Positions 16,228-25,433 of a stretch of DNA of 57,515 bases are shown here, one piece after another; the first letter of the stretch is position 1, and the number at the start of each line of letters is the position of its first letter. The position numbers and the translations under genes are program-made. This DNA comes from an uncultured Chloracidobacterium sp. (lineage in GTDB: Bacteria; Acidobacteriota; Blastocatellia; Pyrinomonadales; Pyrinomonadaceae), in the NCBI GenBank assembly GCA_937941715.1, contig CALDGX010000054.1, positions 1-57,515 on the forward strand, given 5' to 3'. Under the pieces are notes generated by a model, which saw nothing but the letters and a program-made list of their open reading frames with translations, did not search any database and had not been told where the DNA came from.

Positions 16228-17268
16228 ATGGAGACCATCGACCGAAATAACATCGGAGAAAAGATCACGGTCGGGCGAAACGTATTTTCGTGGGCGCCTA
16301 AGGTCAGTGTCGTCATCCCCGCGTACAATGTCGCTGAGTTCATTGCCGAGACGCTCAAGTCCGTCGCGGATCAGAAGTACCGCGATTACGAGGTCATCGT
16401 CGTTAACGACGGATCTCCGGACACAGCTGCATTTGAGCGCGCGATACACTCGTTTCGCCAGAATATTACTTACTTAGTGCAGCCCGGCCTCGGGGCCGGT
16501 GCGGCCCGCAATACCGCCATCAGGCACGCGCGTGGTGAGATCATCGCCTTTCTCGACGGCGACGATATTTGGCTGCCGGATTTTCTCGCGTCTCAGGTCG
16601 CGTTTCTGGGACGCGGCTACGACATGGTCTATTGCGACGCGTTCCAGTTCGGAATGCGGTCGGTGGTGCGAAAGACCTTTATGGAGGGAGCCCCGTCGAA
16701 CGGCGAGGTGACAGCACTGTCGCTGCTCGATTATTCGTGCAACGTGATCACATCGGGTACGGTGGCCTACAAGGCCGCACTTGAGCGGGCCGGACTGTTT
16801 GAACACGAGCGGACCAAGGCTCACGATTTTCATTTATGGGTCCGAATGGCCAAGACCGGATCGAAGATCGGTTACCAGCGAAAACCGCTGCTCAAGTATC
16901 GAGTGCACCTGCAGAGTTTGTCAGGAGACTCGGTCAGCCGCGTCGAGCGTGAGATAGATGTGCTGGGACGTGTCAAAAAGTCCATCGAACTCGACGAACG
17001 CGAAATTTCGGTCGTCGATGCGATGCTCAAGCGTCTTCAGTCGGAATTAAGGGTCGAATACGGCAAGGCGTATCTGCTGAACGAGGATTTTCGAAACGCG
17101 TACCGTTCGTTTGCAGAGGCGAACAGCATACGCCCGTCAATGAAACTGCGGACCATAACGTGGCTGGCCCGCCTTGCCCCTCGCCGGCTGCTGAGTCATT
17201 ACCGGACGCGACGCCCTGACGAGATCGCCTTTGTACCGCGGACATTGCCGTCAAAAAGCTCGGATTAA
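16228..17268 (+). CDS. GT2-family glycosyltransferase, soluble
   Basis: A 346-residue protein whose GT-A domain begins KVSVVIPAYNVAEFIAETL near residue 30, with VVNDGSPD near 70 and FLDGDDIW near 110, the last being the DxD metal/nucleotide site. There are no membrane helices; the C-terminal 90 residues are helical and basic. It follows the membrane GT2 gene by 3 bp and its stop lies 3 bp from a convergent gene, so it ends this short polysaccharide operon. The donor and acceptor sugars cannot be predicted. Confidence 0.9.
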   Translation: METIDRNNIGEKITVGRNVFSWAPKVSVVIPAYNVAEFIAETLKSVADQKYRDYEVIVVNDGSPDTAAFERAIHSFRQNITYLVQPGLGAGAARNTAIRHARGEIIAFLDGDDIWLPDFLASQVAFLGRGYDMVYCDAFQFGMRSVVRKTFMEGAPSNGEVTALSLLDYSCNVITSGTVAYKAALERAGLFEHERTKAHDFHLWVRMAKTGSKIGYQRKPLLKYRVHLQSLSGDSVSRVEREIDVLGRVKKSIELDEREISVVDAMLKRLQSELRVEYGKAYLLNEDFRNAYRSFAEANSIRPSMKLRTITWLARLAPRRLLSHYRTRRPDEIAFVPRTLPSKSSD

Positions 17269-17271
17269 CTA

Positions 17272-17835
17272 TTACTCACCAATTGCCGCGTCTTCGGGCG
17301 GGGGTGCGGGCGTGAACGGCTTGCCGTACATTTCCTGATAGATCCAGCCCAGGAATCGGGCTTCGGCTGTGCAGAGGTTTTCGATCCAGGAACTAGTCAG
17401 GTACATTCGCTTTTCGAGCAGGGTCGTCAGTTTGTCGGCCTTTTCGATGGCCGAGAGTTCGTGATCATCGTCCAGCCCGTACGCGTCGGTCAATTCGATC
17501 CGGGCCGATCGGGCGTCCTGCAGAGCGTTGAGGATGTCGGTTATCCAGGCGTTGAGCGTCGATTCGGTGTTATTTTCGGCCAGTGCCTGAAACGCCCCGA
17601 CGGCAAACCGGGCCTCGGCGTTGTCGAAGGGGTACGTCGTGACGCCATTGACCTTGTCGTCCTGTTGCTTCCATTGAAAGATCTGTTCGACATACGGCAG
17701 CCGCACCCGAGCCACGCGTTCGTCATAGTTCAGAAACCACTCGAGGATGTCAGCGAGTGAGCCGATATCGGGTCCGCCCTCGGCGGTCATTCTTAGTTTT
17801 GGCGGTTGGTCCTGTGCCTGAGCGTCTTTTGCCAT
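17272..17835 (-). CDS. Hypothetical soluble protein
   Basis: A 187-residue, acidic, mostly helical protein with no signal peptide, membrane helix or known motif. Conserved-looking aromatic stretches are ILEWFLNYDERV, YVEQIFQWKQQDD and FLGWIYQEMYGK. I start at the internal ATG (17835) because the only longer option is a TTG 30 bases upstream. It is convergent to the GT2 gene with almost no gap and divergent from the KirBac gene, so it forms its own unit. I do not recognise the family and give no function. Confidence 0.7.
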   Translation of the reverse strand: MAKDAQAQDQPPKLRMTAEGGPDIGSLADILEWFLNYDERVARVRLPYVEQIFQWKQQDDKVNGVTTYPFDNAEARFAVGAFQALAENNTESTLNAWITDILNALQDARSARIELTDAYGLDDDHELSAIEKADKLTTLLEKRMYLTSSWIENLCTAEARFLGWIYQEMYGKPFTPAPPPEDAAIGE

Positions 17836-17878
17836 AAGGGGTATTTCACCATTTTTGCCCGGCAAAAACCAAATGACT

Positions 17879-17908
17879 TTTACAATTCCGGCGGGCGGTC
17901 GTTATAAT
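17879..17908 (+). promoter_or_regulatory. Promoter of the KirBac/ribE unit
   Basis: TTTACA at 17879-17884 and a consensus TATAAT at 17903-17908 are 18 bp apart. The predicted start of transcription (about 17915) is only a few bases before a GTG at 17922 but 46 bases before the ATG at 17961. Confidence 0.65.
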
Positions 17909-17960
17909 CCACTGTATCAGCGTGCCCACAGAGAACATTGAATTATCGACAGGTTCGGAC

Positions 17961-18899
17961 ATGGCGCCCGAGGGCGAAGAGCGCGATCTCGGATTTGGAT
18001 CGATCGTGTCCGGCCAGAGCCGTCAGCGGCTGCTCAATCCCGACGGTTCGTTCAACGTCCGGCGGTCCGGATTGCCATTTCTCTCATCGCTAAACCTGTT
18101 TCACTTCTTCCTGGAGATGAAGTGGCGGACGTTCCTGTCGCTGCTGCTGGCGATATATTTTGTAAGCAACGTCATTTTTGGAATGGCGTACGCGGCGTTC
18201 GGCGAAACGGCGTTGGTCGACACGTCAGCCGATCCGACCCAGAGTCTTTTTGTGCGGGGCTTCTTTTTCAGCGTTCAGACCTTTGCGACCATCGGATACG
18301 GCACGATCCATCCGGTCGGGATCGTTCCGAATCTGCTCGTAACGGTCGAATCGTATTACAGCCTGCTCGTCAACGCCTTGATCACGGGGCTTGTATTTGC
18401 CCGATTTGCGCGGCCGACCGCACGGCTGATCTACAGCGATGTCGCTGTTGTCGCGCCATATCGAGACATTACAGGGCTTATGTTTCGCCTGGTCAACGGG
18501 CGTCACAATCAGCTGATCGAGGTGACGGCGCAAGTTATGTTCTCGCGTTTGGTTGCTGAAAATGGCCGTCCGGTCCGGCGGTTTGACCTGTTGGAATTGG
18601 AACGGCGTAAGGTCTCGTTCTTTCCGTTGGCGTGGACTGTCGTGCATCCAATTACGCCTGATTCGCCGCTTGCCGGCCTCACGCACGAGGACCTTGTTCA
18701 GGCTGATGCCGAGATATTGATCCTAATGTCCGCGATCGATGAGACCTTTGCACAGGTTGTCCATACGCGAACGTCATATAAGCCGAGCCAGATCAGGTTC
18801 GGCCAAAAATTTGCGAGTATATACCGCGAAGTGCCCGAGGGCGAGCCGATCTCGATCGATGTGCGCCGGCTCTCGAGCGTGGAACGGGCGGAGGCGTAA
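17961..18899 (+). CDS. Inward-rectifier potassium channel (KirBac type)
   Basis: A 312-residue channel with an N-terminal slide-helix region (LLNPDGSFNVRRSG), an outer helix, a pore loop with the K+ selectivity filter TIGYG (residues 110-114 from this start), an inner helix, and a C-terminal cytoplasmic Ig-like domain (about 155-312) containing the inward-rectifier segment FRLVNGRHNQLIEV. Bacterial Kir channels are tetrameric and set potassium permeability of the inner membrane. The start is a choice between GTG 17922 (325 residues, virtually leaderless) and ATG 17961, which has AGG at a suitable distance. I prefer the latter. The stop overlaps the ribE start by one base. Confidence 0.92.
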   Translation: MAPEGEERDLGFGSIVSGQSRQRLLNPDGSFNVRRSGLPFLSSLNLFHFFLEMKWRTFLSLLLAIYFVSNVIFGMAYAAFGETALVDTSADPTQSLFVRGFFFSVQTFATIGYGTIHPVGIVPNLLVTVESYYSLLVNALITGLVFARFARPTARLIYSDVAVVAPYRDITGLMFRLVNGRHNQLIEVTAQVMFSRLVAENGRPVRRFDLLELERRKVSFFPLAWTVVHPITPDSPLAGLTHEDLVQADAEILILMSAIDETFAQVVHTRTSYKPSQIRFGQKFASIYREVPEGEPISIDVRRLSSVERAEA

Positions 18900-19495
18900 T
18901 GTTTACGGGAATAATCGAAGAACTTGGCCGGGTCGCGGCTATCGACCGCCTTGCGGCCGGCGTCAGGATAACGATCGCGGCCGACGTCGTCACCGGCGAC
19001 ATAAAAAGCGGCGATTCGATCGCAGTGAACGGCGTTTGCCTGACCGCGCTTGACCCTCGTACGGAGAGTTTTGCGGCGGATGTGTCGCCTGAGACGCTCG
19101 AGCGCTCGACGATCGGCCGGCTTGAGGTAGGTTCGAGGGTCAATTTGGAGCGGGCAGTGACACCGTCAACGAGGCTTGGCGGGCACATAGTGCAGGGGCA
19201 CGTCGATGGCCGCGGTATATTTTTAGGCGCGATCGACGAGGGCGACTTTCGGACCGTCAAGATCGGCTTTCCGCCTGAATTCAGACGCTATCTCGTCTTC
19301 AAAGGGTCTGTCGCGGTCGAGGGTATAAGTCTAACGATCGCAAAGCTCAAGGATACGAATTTTGACATTGCCGTCATTCCGAAAACCTGGGAGATGACCG
19401 ACCTGTCGACACTGTCGGCGGGCGATGCCGTCAATCTTGAGGCCGACGTCATTGCCAAGTATGTCGAAAATATCGTACGGTTTGGCGGTAAATAA
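18899..19495 (+). CDS. ribE: Riboflavin synthase, alpha chain
   Basis: A 198-residue enzyme that dismutates two 6,7-dimethyl-8-ribityllumazine molecules to riboflavin. It opens with the diagnostic MFTGIIEELG and has two tandem lumazine-binding repeats: SIAVNGVCLT in the first, and VEGISLTI after HIVQGHVDG in the second. Length matches the family (about 200). It starts inside the stop of the KirBac gene (TAATG), an unusual partner; no other rib gene is nearby and no FMN-riboswitch structure is evident in front of the unit. Confidence 0.96.
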   Translation: MFTGIIEELGRVAAIDRLAAGVRITIAADVVTGDIKSGDSIAVNGVCLTALDPRTESFAADVSPETLERSTIGRLEVGSRVNLERAVTPSTRLGGHIVQGHVDGRGIFLGAIDEGDFRTVKIGFPPEFRRYLVFKGSVAVEGISLTIAKLKDTNFDIAVIPKTWEMTDLSTLSAGDAVNLEADVIAKYVENIVRFGGK

Positions 19496-19501
19496 AACTA
19501 A

Positions 19502-21502
19502 ATGCTGATCTCGACCCTGCTCATCTGTGCTATTTCGTTTGGCGGACTCGCGTTGACATATCTTCTCGTCAGCGACGAACGCTTTATGTGGCGCCTCGCG
19601 GCGGGCAACGTCATCGGAACGAGCATCTTCGGGCTCACGGCGTTTATCCTGTCATCGTTTCTTGGCCTGAGTGCCGGAACCGCGGGCGCCGCGATCGCCG
19701 TTACGCTGTCGCCGCTTTTGTTGTTGACGCAAAAGCAGTTCAAAGACGAATTTAAGCACGATTGGGCGAAGGCAAAGGGCAAATTCCAAGGCGGAAACCT
19801 CAAACGGTTTACGGGCTTTGGCTATTACGCATTTTTCGCGTTGGTATTCTTGCTGTTCTTTGGCCAGGCGATGTACCAGACAGACGCCGGCATATTTACA
19901 GGCGGATCTAACAATCTTGGCGATCTTCCGTTCCATCTCGGAGCGATCTTCGGGTTTACGGACGGAGCAAATTTTCCGCCGCAAAATCCTTCATTTGCGG
20001 GGGCGAGGTTTTCTTATCCGTTTATCGCCGATCTGGTGACCGCCGGTTTTATGAAACTGGGGGCGGACGTTCGCGGGGCGATGGTGATACAGGATCTGGC
20101 GTGGGCGTTTTCGCTGCTGGTCATCCTCGAGCGGCTGACCGTGAGGCTCACGGGCAGTAAACTCGCCGGCCGGATCGCGCCGATGTTGTTGTTCTTCAGC
20201 GGCGGACTCGGGTTCATTTGGTTTGCGAAGGACTATTGGGAACAGGGTAAAGGCCTTTGGGAAGTGTTGTGGCACCTGCCGCGGGACTACACGATCGGCG
20301 ACAAGTTTCGATGGGGAAATTCGATGGTCGTGCTTTTCATCACTCAGCGGAGCCTGCTGTTGGGAATGCCGATCACCTTGCTCGTACTTGGATATCTGTG
20401 GCGGGTCTTTGCCCCGGCGGGGAACACCGACCCCGAACATCCGGCGGCCGATGACGCTCAAGCCGCCGACGGGATGGCGGTCAAGGCACTTGTCAAACCG
20501 TTGGTCATCGGTCTGTTTGCCGGAACGCTGCCGCTGATACATCTTCACAGCCTTGCGGTGCTGTTCGCCGTCACGGGCTGCTGCTTTTTGTTTCGCCCCG
20601 AAAAATGGCGCGAGTGGATCGCGTTCGGCGTCGGCGTTTCGTTGATCGCGGTTCCGGAACTGGCATGGTCGTTATCGGGCAGTGCATCTAAGGCAAGTGA
20701 ATTTATCGGCTGGCATTTCGGCTGGGATAAGGGCGACTCGAACGTGCTCTGGTTCTGGCTGAAAAACACCGGCATCGTGATCCCGATGATCGCGGCCGGA
20801 GTCTATCTTCTTCTCTCGACAGGGAAAAAGGACGAACGTAAACATTCAAGCCGCGAGGTCCCATTGCCGGACGGGCGCACACTGCTCCTTTTCTATGTAC
20901 CGTTCCTGCTGCTTTTTGTTGTCTCAAACGCCGTAAAACTCGCACCGTGGGAATGGGACAATATTAAGGTCCTGATCTATTGGTACGTCGGGTCGCTGCC
21001 GCTCATCGCCTTTGCCCTGGCAAAGGCCTGGGACAGCGGAACGCCGCTGCGAACCGCGGTCGTCGTTTGTTTGGCAGTGCTGACGCTTTCGGGCGGGCTT
21101 GATGTCTGGCGAACGATGAGCGGCCAGAACAAGATCAAGGTGTTTGACACTGACGCGGTCCGCCTGGCCGAACAGATCAAGGCGAAGACGCCGCCAAACG
21201 CACTTTTTCTCAATGCTCCGACATATAATTCGGCGGTTGTTCTGTCGGGCCGACGCTCGTTCATTCGGTACATCGGGCATTTGTCCTCACACGGTATCGA
21301 CTATCGCGAGCGTGAAGAACAAACAAAGCGGATCTATGACGGCGGCGGCGTTGCCGACCTGTATTTGCGCCAGAATGGAATCGAGTACGTGCTCGTTTCG
21401 CCCGAAGAACGAAACTCGCTTGGCGCGAACGAAGAGTATTTCAAAAAGTATCCGATGATCGCGGAATCGGGCCAGTATCGGGTATATAAGATCAAAAACT
21501 GA
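19502..21502 (+). CDS. GT-C-like polytopic membrane protein
   Basis: A 666-residue protein with about 12-14 hydrophobic helices. The first periplasmic loop holds FTGGSNNLGDLPFHLGAI, where an acidic residue plus His at this position is typical for GT-C glycosyltransferases that use lipid-linked sugars. The last about 90 residues are soluble and similar in style to those of the next gene. I cannot assign it to a named family. It starts 6 bp after ribE and ends 7 bp before the TIGR03663-like gene. Role in glycan transfer across the membrane is inferred from topology and neighbourhood. Confidence 0.7.
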   Translation: MLISTLLICAISFGGLALTYLLVSDERFMWRLAAGNVIGTSIFGLTAFILSSFLGLSAGTAGAAIAVTLSPLLLLTQKQFKDEFKHDWAKAKGKFQGGNLKRFTGFGYYAFFALVFLLFFGQAMYQTDAGIFTGGSNNLGDLPFHLGAIFGFTDGANFPPQNPSFAGARFSYPFIADLVTAGFMKLGADVRGAMVIQDLAWAFSLLVILERLTVRLTGSKLAGRIAPMLLFFSGGLGFIWFAKDYWEQGKGLWEVLWHLPRDYTIGDKFRWGNSMVVLFITQRSLLLGMPITLLVLGYLWRVFAPAGNTDPEHPAADDAQAADGMAVKALVKPLVIGLFAGTLPLIHLHSLAVLFAVTGCCFLFRPEKWREWIAFGVGVSLIAVPELAWSLSGSASKASEFIGWHFGWDKGDSNVLWFWLKNTGIVIPMIAAGVYLLLSTGKKDERKHSSREVPLPDGRTLLLFYVPFLLLFVVSNAVKLAPWEWDNIKVLIYWYVGSLPLIAFALAKAWDSGTPLRTAVVVCLAVLTLSGGLDVWRTMSGQNKIKVFDTDAVRLAEQIKAKTPPNALFLNAPTYNSAVVLSGRRSFIRYIGHLSSHGIDYREREEQTKRIYDGGGVADLYLRQNGIEYVLVSPEERNSLGANEEYFKKYPMIAESGQYRVYKIKN

Positions 21503-21509
21503 GCTACCG

Positions 21510-23537
21510 ATGGACAAGAACGAATTAAACGACAAGACCGTCTCCAGGCCATACGACATCGGATGGTTGGCGAGCTGCGCGGTTGTGACGGCGGCGGCGG
21601 CATTTCTACGGTTCTATTGGCTGGGCCTAAAGCCGTTTCATCACGATGAGGGCGTCAACGGATTTTTTCTAAAGACGCTTTTCGACAAGGGAACATACGC
21701 GTATGATCCGGCCAATTACCACGGGCCGACGTTATATTACATCTCGCTCGCTTTCGCGAAGGTCTTTGGGCTTGAAACCGTGCCGGTCAGGTCAAGCGTC
21801 GCCATATTCGGCGTTTTGACAGTTGTGCTCGCGTTGTTCCTGCGACGCTATATCGGAAAGGTCGGTGCACTGTCGGCCGCGACGTTCCTGGCATTGTCGC
21901 CGGGAATGGTCTACATCTCGAGATATTTTATACACGAGATGTTCTTTGTTTTTTGCAGCCTCGCGGTCGTTGTCGCCGTGCTCTTTTTTATTGACCAACG
22001 ACGGTCCGGGATCTTTGCCAATATCTGGATGGTGATCATCCTGCTGGTGGCATTCATGCCGTCGGCACTTAACCTCGCGTCGGCGCTTGGCGGCGAAAAT
22101 ACGGCGGCGTTGTTGGCGTTTCGGGCGGCGTTCTTTATCGTCGAATCGGTCCTTGTCTATTTTGTGATGCGGATGCTGCTGTCGTGGGACAGCGGGCGTC
22201 CGATATACCTACTGTTGGCGTCGGCCTCGGCCGCGATGCTCTTTGCGACCAAGGAAACGGCGTTTATTACGTTGGGGACGATGCTGATCGCCATATTTTG
22301 CGTGTGGCTCTGGCGGGGCATCGCCGCGGGGGAGCTTTTCGTCAAAAGATCGTTCTGGGGCATCGCCGCGGTCCATATCGCGGTGGTACTCGTGGTCATA
22401 GGTTACAAGGACAAGTTCATTGAGGGCGGACAGTGGTTTTACGCAAATTTTCTCGGGCCGGGACGTCCGCAGGAATCCTTTGCGTTTTACGGGATCGTCG
22501 CCCTGGCGGTCGCGACACTGACGGCATGGGCGGTTTTCCTATATTTTTACCGAACTGAGAACGAAACATTGCTTGACGAGGACGGCAGCCTGAATTGGCG
22601 GACCTTTCGTCCGGCTCTCGGCAGCGGCAGCGACCTCATTCTTATGATCGCAGCGGTCGCGGCGGTCTTTATCTATCTCAATGTCCTTTTCTTTTCGTCC
22701 TTTTTCAGCTATGCGGAAGGGGTACAAAAGGCGTTTGAGGCCTACGCGATCTGGACCAAAACGGGTAATAAGGACCATACCCAAAACGGACTCCTGGGTT
22801 ATGTGAAATGGGGATTGAAAGTCGAGGCCCCGCTGCTGCTGCTGGCTCCGGTCGGTGCCGCCATATCATTGCTGAAAGCGAAACATCGGTTCGCGATATT
22901 CAGCTCTTTCTGGGCATTTGGCCTTTTTGCCGCGTATACGATCATTCCGTACAAGACGCCCTGGCTCGCGCTGAGTTTCTACCTGCCGATGTGCCTGATC
23001 GCCGGATACGGGATAAATGAGCTATTCACTTCCAAGCGAATGCCCCTCAAGGCCCTCGGGGTTGCTCTCGGCGTCATCGCCTCGGCCGTGCTCGCGTATC
23101 AGGCCTATTCGATCAATTTCGTCCGGTATGACGACGAAGAAATGGGCTATGTTTACGCTCACACCAAACGCCAAATGCTCGATCTGGTGGCAAAGATCGA
23201 TCACTATGCGGACAAGAGCAAACAGGGGAAGAACGCGACGATCGAGATCGTTTCACCCGACTATTGGCCGATGACGTGGTATTTGAAGGAATACGAACAC
23301 GCGAACTTTCACGGTTCGCTTATCGACGCCAATACGGCCGAGATGATCATCGCCAAGAAGGACGCGCAAGATGCGGAGATGCTGAGGCGATATTCGGCAT
23401 TTTACCGCTTTGACGGTGTCTATCCGCTGAGGCCGGGCGTCGATCTTGTCTTGCTGGTCAGAAAGGATATCGCCGACAGCGACGCGAAGGAGTTATACAA
23501 GATTCTTGAATATGTCTCGCCCGAACTGAAACGCTAG
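21510..23537 (+). CDS. TIGR03663/Agl23-like membrane protein (GT-C fold)
   Basis: A 675-residue polytopic protein. The segment GLKPFHHDEGVNGFFLKTL near residue 35, followed by YAYDPANYHGPTLYYIS, is the mark of the TIGR03663 family (called flippase activity-associated Agl23 in archaea), and HDE matches the GT-C acidic site. About 12 helices are followed by a C-terminal soluble domain (about 530-675). Related proteins take part in protein or lipid glycosylation; the exact reaction is not established. It is the final gene of the KirBac-ribE-GT-C run, with a terminator directly after it. Confidence 0.85.
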   Translation: MDKNELNDKTVSRPYDIGWLASCAVVTAAAAFLRFYWLGLKPFHHDEGVNGFFLKTLFDKGTYAYDPANYHGPTLYYISLAFAKVFGLETVPVRSSVAIFGVLTVVLALFLRRYIGKVGALSAATFLALSPGMVYISRYFIHEMFFVFCSLAVVVAVLFFIDQRRSGIFANIWMVIILLVAFMPSALNLASALGGENTAALLAFRAAFFIVESVLVYFVMRMLLSWDSGRPIYLLLASASAAMLFATKETAFITLGTMLIAIFCVWLWRGIAAGELFVKRSFWGIAAVHIAVVLVVIGYKDKFIEGGQWFYANFLGPGRPQESFAFYGIVALAVATLTAWAVFLYFYRTENETLLDEDGSLNWRTFRPALGSGSDLILMIAAVAAVFIYLNVLFFSSFFSYAEGVQKAFEAYAIWTKTGNKDHTQNGLLGYVKWGLKVEAPLLLLAPVGAAISLLKAKHRFAIFSSFWAFGLFAAYTIIPYKTPWLALSFYLPMCLIAGYGINELFTSKRMPLKALGVALGVIASAVLAYQAYSINFVRYDDEEMGYVYAHTKRQMLDLVAKIDHYADKSKQGKNATIEIVSPDYWPMTWYLKEYEHANFHGSLIDANTAEMIIAKKDAQDAEMLRRYSAFYRFDGVYPLRPGVDLVLLVRKDIADSDAKELYKILEYVSPELKR

Positions 23538-23576
23538 GCCGCGGGCCGAAACCCTTAGGGCGGCGATGCCGTATAA

Positions 23577-23608
23577 GCGAGACGTGAGGTTCACGGCTCG
23601 CTTTTTTT
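23577..23608 (+). terminator. Rho-independent terminator
   Basis: GCGAG (23577-23581) and CGTG (23583-23586) pair with CACG (23592-23595) and CTCGC (23597-23601) around the loop AGGTT, with one A-G mismatch, and seven T follow (23602-23608). It lies 40 bp after the TIGR03663-like gene. Confidence 0.85.
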
Positions 23609-23702
23609 GTTGGCCTGATCCTATTTAATGTGAACAGAGGGCCGATATTTTGCGTAGTTGGTTGTAACGCTTAATCACCAAACTAAAATGATCCGGAGAA
23701 AA

Positions 23703-25349
23703 ATGAATATGTTACGACGTAAGTTTATCAGCGCCGTCCTTGTTGCGGCATTTGTGCTGCCCATCACGGCGCTTGGCCAGGCGGCCGCACCGGCGGTCTA
23801 TACCGCCCCGAAAGAGACCATCGATAAGATACGCGACGAAGGGATGAATCGGTCGCAGGTAATGCAGACACTGTCTTACCTGACCGATGTCATCGGCCCC
23901 CGCCTGACCGGATCACCTAATATGAAACGCGCCAATGAGTGGACGCGCGACAAGATGAAGGAATGGGGCATGCAAAACGCCGATCTTGAGTCTTGGGGGC
24001 CATTCGGCCGCGGCTGGTCGCTTCGCAAATTTTCAGCGACCATCATCGATCCGCAGTATGTTCCGGTGATCGGTTTTCCATCGGCATGGTCACCCTCGAC
24101 GAAAGGTGCCGTCACCGGTGAGGTCGTTCATTTATCGGCAAAAACGCCGGAAGATCTGGCTAAATACAAAGGTCAGCTCGCCGGCAAGATCGTACTCGTC
24201 TCGAACGAGCGGCCGCTGAAACCGCTCGACAAGCCGCTGATGAATCGAATGAGCGATGAGGACCTTGCCAAACTCGCCGCGGCTCCCGATCCGGCTGCGT
24301 CGGGCGATTCGGGCAACCCGCCGCCGGCAATGATCAAGAACTTTGTAGATTCGATGAATTTTCAGGCAAAGAAGATGAAGTTTCTCATTGATGAAGGTGC
24401 CGCGGTCATGCTCGAAAACAGCAATAATGGTTCGGGCGGCACGATCTTCGTCCAGGGAGCAAGTGTGGGGGTCGAAATGGGCGAGATCAAGACGATCGAA
24501 GATATCTTTAACGCCGCCGCGTTTCAGCCGCACGTCAAAAAATGGGAAGCAAACATGATGCCGCAGGTGACCCTTGCCACCGAAGATTACAACCGGCTTG
24601 TCCGTATGATCAAACTCGGTGCCAAGCCCAGAATGACGGTCGAGATCGACTCACAGTTCCACGACGATGATCCGATGCAGTACAACACTGTGGCCGAGAT
24701 TCCCGGCAGCGATCCGGCACTCAAGGACGAGGTCGTTATGCTCGGCGGCCACCTCGATTCGTGGCACAGCGGCACGGGGGCGACCGACAACGGTGCAGGA
24801 TGCGCAGCGGTCATGGAGGCGGCTCGTATCATCATCGCCTCAGGGCTCAAACCGCGGCGTACGATCCGCGTCGCTCTGTGGTCCGGTGAGGAACAGGGCA
24901 TCTTCGGCTCGACCAATTACGTCAAGAAGCACTTCGGCGAGAAAAAAGACGGAACCCTGGTGAAAGGGCCCGATTTTGACAAATTGTCAGCCTACTACAA
25001 TCTCGACAACGGTACGGGCAAGATCCGCGGTGTTTATATGCAGGGCAACGCCGCCGTAAGGCCGTACTTCGAGGCGTGGCTGGCGCCGTTTGCGGACCTT
25101 GGTGCCAAGACTCTGACGTTGTCCAATACCGGCGGAACCGACCATTTACCGTTTGACGGGATCGGTTTGCCGGGATTTCAGTTCATACAGGACGCGGTCG
25201 AATACAATACCCGAACGCACCATTCCAATCAGGATAATTTTGACCGGATCCAGGCGGACGATATGAAACAATCCGCAACGATCATCGCTGCGTTTGCCTA
25301 TCAAACGGCCATGATGGACGGCAAACTGCCGCGAAAGGCAATGAAATAG
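23703..25349 (+). CDS. Secreted M28-family metallopeptidase with PA domain
   Basis: A 548-residue exported aminopeptidase or carboxypeptidase-like enzyme. The signal peptide (basic MNMLRRK, hydrophobic core, cleavage near ALGQ) is followed by a PA-type inserted domain (about 130-300) and the M28 catalytic domain. Zinc-binding and catalytic residues are visible: H350 and D352 in HLDSWH, ATDNGAG, SGEEQG, NTGGTDH and HHSNQD. The ATG at 23703 was chosen for the GGAG a few bases upstream and for giving a normal signal peptide. It is the first gene of the secreted-hydrolase run, and probably supplies amino acids from peptides. Confidence 0.93.
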   Translation: MNMLRRKFISAVLVAAFVLPITALGQAAAPAVYTAPKETIDKIRDEGMNRSQVMQTLSYLTDVIGPRLTGSPNMKRANEWTRDKMKEWGMQNADLESWGPFGRGWSLRKFSATIIDPQYVPVIGFPSAWSPSTKGAVTGEVVHLSAKTPEDLAKYKGQLAGKIVLVSNERPLKPLDKPLMNRMSDEDLAKLAAAPDPAASGDSGNPPPAMIKNFVDSMNFQAKKMKFLIDEGAAVMLENSNNGSGGTIFVQGASVGVEMGEIKTIEDIFNAAAFQPHVKKWEANMMPQVTLATEDYNRLVRMIKLGAKPRMTVEIDSQFHDDDPMQYNTVAEIPGSDPALKDEVVMLGGHLDSWHSGTGATDNGAGCAAVMEAARIIIASGLKPRRTIRVALWSGEEQGIFGSTNYVKKHFGEKKDGTLVKGPDFDKLSAYYNLDNGTGKIRGVYMQGNAAVRPYFEAWLAPFADLGAKTLTLSNTGGTDHLPFDGIGLPGFQFIQDAVEYNTRTHHSNQDNFDRIQADDMKQSATIIAAFAYQTAMMDGKLPRKAMK

Positions 25350-25370
25350 ACTAGAACGATCTGATCGTAA

Positions 25371-25421
25371 AATAATACGAAGGCTGACCAGAAACCATTT
25401 CTGGTCAGCCTTCGTATTATT
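25371..25421. terminator. 24-bp perfect hairpin between M28 and amidohydrolase genes
   Basis: The 24-base arm at 25371-25394 (starts AATAATACGAAGGC) is matched exactly by 25398-25421, with a three-base loop CCA. Only ATTATT follows, so it is not a classical T-run terminator in this direction, though the A/T ends of both arms could act in either direction. It may terminate most transcripts, or protect the mRNA 3' end of the peptidase gene. Confidence 0.75.
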
Positions 25422-25433
25422 GCCATCTGAATT

